Positions 56,770-64,000 of a DNA stretch of 64,000 bases are shown here, piece by piece; position 1 is the first letter of the stretch, and the number at the start of each line of letters is the position of its first letter. This stretch comes from Apodemus sylvaticus. Its lineage: Eukaryota; Chordata; Mammalia; Rodentia; Muridae. The notes beneath the pieces were generated by a model. It was not told the origin of the DNA, did no database searches, and was given only the letters and a program-made list of their open reading frames with translations. The DNA is taken from contig NC_067485.1 in assembly GCF_947179515.1 (NCBI RefSeq), positions 13,210,096-13,274,095 of the forward strand, given 5' to 3'. The translations under genes were made by a program, and so were the position numbers.

Positions 56770-57309
56770 CCCTCCCATTCCCATTTTTAACGTGTGAATG
56801 GTTTTCTACCCATGTGTGGTGCTGACGGAACATCTCCACCTGATCATTGTTTCCCTTTGGGTGGACATGGAGTTGATTCCAATGACATTATTGTTCTTAA
56901 TGTCACCAAAATCTACAAAAGGATTCCCCATTCTTTATGCCACGGGCCTGTTGGTTTTTCCAGAATTTTCCGCAGAACTGCCATTGGGTTTGTTGCTCTT
57001 CTTTTGACCAAGTCCTTTGTCTTTTGCTTTACTAATGTCTGCTCCGTGGCTGTTCTTCACTGTGTACGGGTGCACAGTGCTGATCTTTTTAACTTTATAA
57101 GTTGAAATTTTAGTTCTTAAATTTCAAACTCACTGTTTATGTTCTAAGTGTGTACATCTGCACCTCCCTTGATGGGCGCTTTGAGGAATGGTGCATGTTT
57201 CTTGAGGCCTTGTTTCCATTGTCCTGTACTCAAGTATATTTCCTAATAGCTTAAAGACTTTTTTTCATCATCTCACCAAATAAGGAATGCATTTGCAAGT
57301 TATCATAGG
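56770..57309. other. Unassigned DNA
   Basis: No family recognised. The 103-residue open frame at 56794-57105 has no recognisable domain. Confidence 0.4.
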
Positions 57310-57340
57310 TTATTATTATTATTATTATTATTATTATTTT
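57310..57340. repeat. (ATT)n microsatellite
   Basis: Ten ATT/TTA units. Confidence 0.95.
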
Positions 57341-57407
57341 GCTATTTAACTTTGTCATTGTTAGAGGACCACTCTATGAACCGAGTTCTTCTAGTACTCA
57401 ACTCTTT

Positions 57408-57555
57408 TTCTTCGGTTTGTTCTTTTGAGACAGGATCTCAATATGTAGCCCTGGCTAGCCTGGATCTTGCTATGTAGCCCTGTTTGGCCTTGGACTCACA
57501 GAGATTACTTGCCTCTGCCTCTGGGAGTAACTCTATGCCACTATACCCAGCTCTA
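57408..57555 (-). mobile_element. B1 SINE with internal duplication
   Basis: 'cttttgagacaggatctc' is followed by two similar blocks, 'atgtagccctggctagcc' and 'atgtagccctgtttggcc', then 'cctctgcctctgggagta'. One B1 segment has been duplicated. Confidence 0.88.
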
Positions 57556-57559
57556 GACA

Positions 57560-58015
57560 ACTCTTTTGTGTTTGAATGTGTTCTGCCTTTGTTGGGAAGA
57601 AGCATTACACTTTTGATTGTGCAAATCATAATAAAGAATTATATTCTTATATTGATACACATATACCTGGTTTTTAAATACTGATAATATATTATACATT
57701 TTGTATTATAACAAGTTATAAGTTTTTCTTTACGTGTTTTACAAGCTAAGGTCATTTGGTACATGTGAATTAAAATTATCTTTCCAGGAGATTAACTCTC
57801 ATCAAAATACATTGGCCATGTTTATCCTTAATAATATCTTCCACCCAAAGTTTATTTTGTATGATATTAATAGAGCTAGCTAGATTTATTTTTGCTAGTA
57901 TTAGTGTAAGGTAGCTAATATATATGCTCTTCCTTATACTATCAATATTTCTGCTTCATATTTGTTAAATCTGTTTATTATAAAGTATTTGTCTAAAAAA
58001 ATCAAATCTAATGAT
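57560..58015 (-). mobile_element. L1M fragment
   Basis: AT-rich. 'ttttgtatgatattaata', 'gctagctagatttatttt' and 'attataaagtatttgtct' follow reverse-complement L1 ORF2. Confidence 0.5.
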
Positions 58016-58099
58016 CCCCTCTTTCTTCTTTTAAAACCTTGCTTACCATTATTGCTATGATTGGCTGTGCAGGTGTGTAGGGGTTGCAAACGCTGTAGT

Positions 58100-58205
58100 T
58101 TGCTTGTCGTGGTCAGAGGACAGGTTTGTCCAGCCAGTTCTCTCCTGCCACCTCCGCATGGCCTCTGGGGACTGTGCAGCAAACTCAGCTGAGCCCCGTC
58201 ACAGG
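58100..58205 (-). mobile_element. B2/B3-superfamily SINE fragment
   Basis: 'gtggtcagaggacaggtt' and 'cagttctctcctgccacc' match the same SINE as 63601-63745. It is cut off by the next B1. Confidence 0.5.
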
Positions 58206-58320
58206 CACTTCTGTTGAGACCGTGTCTCGCCCTGTAGCCCAGGCAGGCCTTGAGTCCATGCTTCCCTATCTTAGGTCCCCAGTGCTGGGGCTGAAGGTGT
58301 GTGCCGCCATGCCTGGCTCT
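58206..58320 (-). mobile_element. B1 SINE fragment
   Basis: 'gagaccgtgtctcgccct', 'gcccaggcaggccttgag' and 'agtgctggggctgaaggt'. Confidence 0.8.
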
Positions 58321-58404
58321 TCATATCTTTAATTGGTCATTTTATTCCCTCCGCCAATGAGGTTCCTGATATATTTTCACTTGTTCCTTTTCTTTTCTTT
58401 TTAA

Positions 58405-58580
58405 AAAAAGACGTATTTATTTTATTTATGTAAGTACACTGTAGCTGTCATCAGACACACCAGAAGAGGGCATCAGATATCATTACAGATGGCTGTGAGC
58501 CATGTGGTTGCTGGGATTTGAACTCAGGGCCTTCGGAAGAGCAGTCAGTGCTCTTAACCACTGAGCCACCTCTGTAGGCC
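58405..58580 (-). mobile_element. B2 SINE
   Basis: Reverse-complement B2: 'tttattttatttatgtaa', 'acactgtagctgtcatca', 'caccagaagagggcatca', 'ggatttgaactcagggcc' and 'gctcttaaccactgagcc'. Close to consensus, so relatively young. It contains a CTCF-like core at 58460-58473. Confidence 0.95.
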
Positions 58581-59385
58581 CTCACTTGTTTCTTTCACCT
58601 TGATTTCTATTTCACCATTAACCTACCCTGTCTAAATGTCCCCATATTCTCTTGCTTTCTTCCAAACTGCTCCTTTCTCCATTCCCTTATCACAGACAGC
58701 ATCGTATGGGTTCTACCTTCCCTTTTAAGGTAAGGCTACCAGGGCATTTTGACCTACATACGTGTAAAGTCCAGTGGCCTAGGCCATCAGCCACACCAAA
58801 CCGGGATAGGAGTCCCACAGTGTGCAGACTCCAGCCCAGGTTCACAGAGACACTAGAAGACCTTCTAGTCATCAGACCTCTCATAGCCCCACGCCCACCT
58901 CTGCTTTGAGCCCCAACACTTGCTACAAAGACCGGGCTCCACGAGAGAGCGGGGCCATCTTTGCATTGCCTTCTCCTGGGAACATGTTAGCTTTCCCCTG
59001 AGATCCCCACTCTTGCCCCTGTGGAAGAGAGGAAGCCGACCTCCCTCACCCTGCCTACCAGTGTCAGACTAAAGTACTCCTAAATACACATTATTTGAAT
59101 GAACCGGTGCTGTTAGAATACATTCAGCCACCAGGGGTCAGGACCCAGCATCCACGCTCCCTCCTGGGACGCTTCCTCAGCTCCTCTGGCTATCCATCCC
59201 TCTGTGATGTTAGGGACAGCAGCATCCCAGGACATGAGCTCCAGGGCCTTCTTCCATGGACCTCTACTGCCTGCAGGACAGATGGCCAGACAGAACCACC
59301 GACTGTTCTGCTTGTGCCTGTAACTCTGCATCTGTTGTTCCTAGCACTTGGCATACCCTTCATTTCTTCTCCGCCTTCAGGGTGT
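58581..59385. other. Unique non-coding DNA
   Basis: Nothing recognised. The 177-residue frame at 59095-59628 starts here but runs through a SINE and has no known domain. Confidence 0.4.
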
Positions 59386-59452
59386 TGGGGCTGGAACCCA
59401 GGGCCCACACATGCTAGCTCTACCACAGAGCTATGCCCTCAGCCCTTTATGT
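59386..59452 (-). mobile_element. ID/B4-like SINE fragment
   Basis: 'ggggctggaacccagggc', 'cacacatgctagctctac' and 'cagagctatgccctcagc' read as a reverse ID head. Confidence 0.65.
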
Positions 59453-59639
59453 CTTATTTGGTGACCGTTTCCACTCCCGCTTCAAGGCTATTCAGTTGTC
59501 ACCTTTTTGGGCAGCTGTTTCTGAGGTCTTCCAAAATTACTGACTCGTCTCCTGTTTCTGCACTTACTTCCCTGAGCTGGCCACTGGATTGCTTCTCTGT
59601 CTCCCAGACTATGCTAAGGGTGTTGTAAAGGTAGGTGGC

Positions 59640-59885
59640 AACGTTTCCTTTCATTTTGCATTTGACAAGCCACATGTGTTCATTTGTGTGTGCTATACAT
59701 ACCATCCTGCCCATGAGGAAAGTCAGGAGACAACTTGTAACAGTTGCCATCCTGTCCCTGTGGAAAGTCAGGAGACAGTTTGTAACAGTTGGTTTGCTAC
59801 TTCCACAATGTGAGACCAGAGATCGAACTCAGCTAGCTCATCAGGCTTGGCAGCAAGCACCTTCACCCCCCTCCCCAGCCATCTC
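59640..59885 (-). mobile_element. B2/B3-superfamily SINE with 45-bp duplication
   Basis: 'gatcgaactcagctagct' and 'catcaggcttggcagcaa' mark the head in reverse. A 45-bp block containing 'gaaagtcaggagaca' occurs twice in tandem (59702-59746, 59747-59791) with five to six differences. Confidence 0.75.
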
Positions 59886-60034
59886 CCTGCCCTGGATCTC
59901 TCACCTTCTATCATCGTCTACCTCAGAGTGGATGTTCGTATGTGTGTGTGTGTGTGTGTGAATCGACGAGTGAATGCTTCAGTCAGTCTCAAGGGACAGC
60001 GACCTGTCTGTCTTCTGACTTGGCCAGTTCAGAC

Positions 60035-60407
60035 AGGCAGGTGTGGGACAGGCAGGTGTGGGACAGGCAGGTGTGGGACAGGCAAGTCTGGGACAGGCAG
60101 GTGTGGAACAGGCAGGTGTGGGACAGGCAGGTGTGGGACAGGCAGGTGTGGGACAGGCAAGTCTGGGACAGGCAGGTATAGGACAGGCAGGTGTGGGACA
60201 GGCAGGTGTGGGACAGGCAGGTGTGGGACAGGCAGATGTAGGACAGGCAGGTGTGGGATAGGCAGGTGTGGGACAGGCAGGTGTGGGACAGGCAGGTGTG
60301 GGACAGGCAAGTCTGGGACAGACAGGTGTGGGATAGGCAGGTGTGGGACAGGCAGGTGTGGGACAGGCAGGTGTGGGACAGGCAGGTGTGGGACAGGCAG
60401 GTGTAGG
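60035..60407. repeat. 15-bp minisatellite
   Basis: About 25 copies of the 15-bp unit gacaggcaggtgtgg with point variants (aagtct, gtgtgga, gtatag, gatgtag, ggata). Variants such as 'gacaggcaagtctgg' recur at intervals, which suggests block duplication. The period is a multiple of three and the unit has no stop in several frames, so it creates spurious open frames of up to 282 residues. Confidence 0.98.
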
Positions 60408-60668
60408 AGCGCCCATTCTGGTTGCCTATGGCTGTCCTCACCTGCTTGCTGGCTACCCTGCCTCTCACAACTAAGCCTGCCAGAGCCTTGACAGCAGGAA
60501 TCCCAACAGACCATGGTAGGTGTGCATATGAGTGTATGCATGCATGTAAGTGTGTGTGTGTGCATGTGAGTGTGTATATGTGTGTGTTGGTGGTGGTGCC
60601 ATTCATTTCAGCAGATATCTGGACAAGAACTAAATGATGTCCTTGGGCATGTTTGAACAGTGTCATCC

Positions 60669-60729
60669 TTGGGACCCACATGATGAAAGGTTGTCCTCTG
60701 ACTTCCTGTGTATACCATGGAATGCATGT

Positions 60730-60784
<55 letters not shown>
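60669..60784 (+). mobile_element. SINE fragment with (CA)n tail
   Basis: 'tgggacccacatgatgaa', 'ggttgtcctctgacttcc' and 'ccatggaatgcatgtgca', then about 24 CA units (60736-60784). Confidence 0.75.
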
Positions 60785-60786
<2 letters not shown>

Positions 60787-60894
60787 TAATGTGATTTTAA
60801 AAACCCACAGAAGATGATTGACAAGAAGCAGCGCCATCTGAGTCTTGAACTGATCGCCATGCCCTTTCCCCCTCCACTATCACAGTGATGCTAC

Positions 60895-61005
60895 AAGGCG
60901 AATGTTTTCACCACAAAACTGAGGCTCCAGGGAGGTGGAGATACCCCAAGGACTCTCTCTCTCATCAGAGGGCGGTTTGAGCCTGAGCCATCTGACTCTG
61001 AAGCA
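60895..61005 (+). repeat. MIR fragment
   Basis: 'caccacaaaactgaggct', 'ggtttgagcctgagccat' and 'ctgactctgaagc' follow the MIR 3' half. Confidence 0.6.
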
Positions 61006-62464
61006 TACTCTCTCCTTCCTATGATGACTTGTTGCTCTCTGGGAGGCCGACTACATGCCTGTGATAGAATGATACGGAAGACAGCCTGGAGACAAGATGG
61101 GCGACCAATCTCCGTAACTTATGAGTGAGGGTGTGCACAGATCAACAGCTAAGGTCTGGACAGAGAACAACGTGTGGACCTTAGAGTGAGCAGAAAGCAA
61201 GAACGCATGAGATTAAGGGTGTGTACTCATGTATGGCACATGCACACACACATGTGCATGTCCAGAGCCCGAGCATGTGTGTCTACCCTGCCTGTGGGTG
61301 GGAACAAGTTCTGTCATGAGAGCTGTGTGGAGCAGAAGCCATTTCTCGTTCTGAGGTGTGAGAAGGGGGACATTTGTGTTTTGCCTGGTACAATGGATGG
61401 AAATGTAACAGCACCTACAAATGTTTAGGGGTATGGGGCCGAGGGAACAGCATGAGCTGGGACTGTGGTCTGAGGACAGGGGAGGAGAAGATATAGAGGA
61501 GACTGCATCCTTTCTGTAGTAGCAGGGTGGTCCTGGCTGAGGTATGGTCTCCAGGTACTGGGGAGCTACTGAAGGCTCTGGAGGGCAGGGGTTTAGGGAA
61601 CTGTCTAACATTCCTAGCAAGTTCCCTGTGGCCTAGGCTGGCCGTTCCTCAGGACGCTGTGTGGTGCCTCTGAGTGTCTCAGAAGATAGGGGAAAGGAGC
61701 TTGCCCTTCCGTGTTGCCCCTCCCCCAAAGGTGCACATGTTAAAGGCTTGGTGGTCAGTCAGGTGTGCTAGTGGGGTGCCTGTGTCAGGGTGGTGTGGGG
61801 TGTGTGTCTTTAAAAGGAGGGGCTTAGTGGAGAGAGGTTGGCCCATTAAGAGCATAGCATGCTCTGGAGGGGGTTTCACCCAGCTGCCTCCTCCCTCTCT
61901 GCCTCCCAGCCTTAATGATGATGAGGTTTGCCATTAGCTCCCCAGCATTCTCTGATGCACTTGTCACCTCAGCCCTGAGGCAAAGCAGACAACAGCCACA
62001 CACTGAGACTTTTCAGCCTGAGGAGAACCTCTGTTTTGAAGCTGTTACCTCAGCTGTTTTATCTCATTGACAGAATGCTGACCAATATACCGTCTGTCAG
62101 GAAATAGTCTCCCAGCACTGGGAGGGTGCAGGGAAGGGGGCATAGGCAGTTCTCATAGGTGTCCTCTCTCAAGGCGAAGTGTGTGATCCCACATTCATCT
62201 GGAGCTTGTGCTGGGTGTGTGGCCTGGGACTCTCTCAGCAGTCTGTTGGGTGGGCACCAGCTCGGGTATCCAGAGATTCTAACCAAGCACATGTTGCCGT
62301 AATTACAGGGAGGTAGACTACACAAACCTGCTAGATCTAAACTCTGGGCACTGAGCGACGGGACCCACAGAAAACCCGTCACCTATGACGGACACCAGGC
62401 TGACCCTAGGCATCTTGGGTACTCAGTTGCTTGTCACACCCACGCTGGAGATGGATTACTATAC
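61006..62464. other. Unique non-coding DNA
   Basis: About 1.5 kb without a supported exon or clear repeat. Confidence 0.4.
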
Positions 62465-62545
62465 TGTGGAGGGGTTGCAAAGGTCAGGCAAGTTGGGAAA
62501 CTTGCCTGAGGCAACACAGCAAACAGGTTGGTGCTGGCGACTTGA
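62465..62545 (+). repeat. MIR fragment
   Basis: 'gttgggaaacttgcctga' and 'ggcaacacagcaaacagg' resemble the MIR 3' part. Confidence 0.45.
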
Positions 62546-62680
62546 CTGCATCTGGAATGAACTACAATCCAGAATTGCAGGGCTCACCTGTGATCTAGAT
62601 CTTGAGGCTGGAAGATACAAGTTTCTGAGCTGGACCTTGGTAGGGAGATCTTGAGGCATAGTGGCCATGAAAAGCTTAGG

Positions 62681-62772
62681 TCCAGGCAAAGTAGTAATTG
62701 CCTTTAATCCCAGGAGACTAAGGCAAGGAGATCTCTGAGTTCAAGGTCAGCCTGGAACAAAGCAAGTCCCAG
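62681..62772 (+). mobile_element. B1-like fragment
   Basis: 'attgcctttaatcccagg', 'gagatctctgagttcaag' and 'gtcagcctggaacaaagc'. Confidence 0.75.
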
Positions 62773-63098
62773 ATCTAGACTTGGTAGTACACACCTTTAA
62801 TCTGAGTCACACCTTTTGCTGGAGACCTACACAAGGACATTGGAAGAAGGAAGACTCGCTTTTCTTCACCTGCTTGCACTTACTTGCCAGCATATCTGTT
62901 GGAGCCTACTTCTACAGAAGACCAGGAGAAACAACTGGCTTGGTGGGACTGAGCAATTACTTGAGCCTTGGGCTGCCCATCCACAGCTGACCATTGTTGG
63001 GGAGTTGGACTACAGACGGTAAGTCATCACAATAAATCTCCTCAATATAGAGACATTTCTTAAGTTTTGTGACTCTGGAGAACCCTGACTAATACAAT
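62773..63098 (+). mobile_element. Abundant mouse composite repeat with LTR-like end
   Basis: 'cacacctttaatctgagt', 'ggagacctacacaaggac', 'aagaaggaagactcgctt', 'cagctgaccattgttggg' and 'cacaataaatctcctcaa' end with 'gaaccctgactaataca'. The AATAAA and terminal ACTAATACA are MaLR-like. Family name not asserted. Confidence 0.65.
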
Positions 63099-63533
63099 GT
63101 TATGGCACACAAGCTTGTTGCTTGAAAGAGAAGCAATGGTGTGGGGAGCCCTACTTCCTGTTTAGCTCCTCCCCGTCTCTTTGTCACCTAGTGGTTTTGG
63201 GCCATTGGACAAAAACCTGTGAGAATCTCTAAGACTCACTTCACTTTACAACTCCCATGTGAAGAAGAATGTTTGCTGGTCATCTCTGGACGAAGACCCA
63301 GAACCCAGGGACTTAGGTCACTTTCCCACAGACTCAGAGCAAACAAAGATGGCGGCTTCTGGGGAAGACCAGCTGCACCAGATGCCCTGCCATGCTCTCC
63401 CCAGAATGCATGAAGCAGAGCTGGTGGCCAGGAACTGATTCATGGTCCCATCTCTCTGGAATGTGGGTCCACTCAGGTCTCCCTCATCCTAGCTTTTGTT
63501 TACCCTGTCTCCTTGTGAAAAATTAATTAATTA
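63099..63533. other. Unique non-coding DNA
   Basis: Nothing recognised. Confidence 0.4.
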
Positions 63534-63555
63534 GTGTGTGTGTGTGTGTGTGAGT

Positions 63556-63597
<42 letters not shown>
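63534..63597. repeat. (TG)n-(AG)n compound microsatellite
   Basis: TG units, a GAGT bridge, then about 18 AG units. Confidence 0.97.
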
Positions 63598-63598
<1 letters not shown>

Positions 63599-63600
63599 CA

Positions 63601-63745
63601 CATATGTATATGCCATGGTGCATATGGAGATCAGAGGATAGGAGGACAGCTTGCAACAGCCAGTTCTCTGTACCATGTGGGTGCTGGGGATTAAACTTAG
63701 GCCATCAGTCTTGTTGGAGCATACCTTTATTCACAGAGACATACC
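63601..63745 (-). mobile_element. B2/B3-superfamily SINE
   Basis: 'atggagatcagaggatag', 'gacagcttgcaacagcca', 'gttctctgtaccatgtgg' and 'gtgctggggattaaactt' in reverse orientation. Confidence 0.8.
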
Positions 63746-64000
63746 CCCAACCTCAGGGATGTTTATGTAAGATAGAGGAGATCCTAAACTCCCTCCAATC
63801 TCATGCTAGTGACTGCTTATGAAAAAGACCCCAGGCCATCTGATGCATTCAGGAAGTTCACTCCCCTCGCTCTCTGCACCTCACTGTTGAGGCAGACAAA
63901 GTGGCATGGCCCTTACATCAATAATGGACCTGAAGCTTGGTGACACCTGCCATTAGACGCTGCTCTGGGCTCCATAGCCTGTGCCTGTCTCCTGTGTACC
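63746..64000. other. Unique non-coding DNA
   Basis: Nothing recognised up to the window edge. Confidence 0.4.

Noticed and set aside
56794..57105. 103-residue plus-strand frame with hydrophobic C-terminal half
   Set aside because: It lies between L1 fragments, shows no known domain, and has a second overlapping frame of similar size.
59128..59141. CCACCAGGGGTCAG as a CTCF site
   Set aside because: The mismatch falls in the invariant GGC core, so it is much weaker than 37005-37018.
59095..59628. 177-residue plus-strand frame
   Set aside because: It runs through an ID/B4-like SINE (59386-59452), shows no domain and has a competing frame on the other strand.
60035..60407. CRISPR-like regular array
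   Set aside because: Units are contiguous with no unique spacers, and the sequence is plainly mammalian.
59989..60837. 282-residue minus-strand open frame, and the 214, 178 and 145-residue frames overlapping it
   Set aside because: They consist of 5-residue periodic translations of the 15-bp minisatellite plus CA-repeat sequence, and are open in several frames on both strands at once.

Overview
This window looks like non-coding nuclear DNA from a murid rodent, most likely mouse. The case rests on interspersed repeats: B1, B2, B3 and B4-type SINEs, mouse-type MaLR LTRs (MT/ORR1 style, TG...CA ends, TAAGACA terminus, AATAAA), a rodent L1 3' segment and long CA, GA, CT and TATC microsatellites. 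The ID SINE that is abundant in rat is not seen as a clean monomer, which favours mouse over rat. I found no exon, rRNA, tRNA or snRNA that I can support. All open frames are short, or they are long only because they run through tandem repeats. The window is best read as intergenic or large-intron sequence. Family calls come from comparing the sequence with remembered consensus features, without alignments, so subfamily names are tentative.

Layout. 1-5.6 kb: unique DNA with a MIR, an MT-type LTR, a Tigger DNA-transposon 5' end (2690-3050), a B1, a second LTR and a B3. 5.86-11.5 kb: one ancient L1 lying on the minus strand, cut apart by B3, B4 and composite SINEs, a minisatellite, an LTR that itself contains a rodent L1, and another LTR-like segment. 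12.0-14.6 kb: an LTR whose internal 19-21 bp unit has expanded to about 19 copies, then a B1, a 39-bp tandem repeat and degraded L2. 14.6-24.5 kb: mostly unique DNA with MIR, MLT1, Tigger-like and hAT-like fossils. 24.5-26.7 kb: two well-preserved solo LTRs and an L2. 26.7-39.5 kb: the longest mainly unique tract, with AT-rich homeodomain-like islands and a full CTCF core match at 37005-37018. 39.5-48.1 kb: a CAT/CAG tract, rodent L1 (Lx-like) 3' sequences, CT/CA and 8-bp tandem repeats, an ERV-type LTR and a Tigger/MER2-like copy. 48.1-59.9 kb: L2, MIR, L1 and SINE mosaic with GA-rich and ATCC repeats. 59.9-64 kb: a 15-bp minisatellite (60035-60407), SINE fragments, MIRs and a composite B1/LTR-like repeat.

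No gene network can be described. What may act here is regulatory: CTCF-like sites (one unique and strong, several SINE-borne), AT-rich islands with TAATTA-type cores, and LTRs carrying their own promoter and polyadenylation signals. The observations most worth checking are the LTR array at 12023-12704 compared with its three relatives in the same window, the CTCF match at 37005, and the interrupted CAG/CAT tract at 39992-40105.
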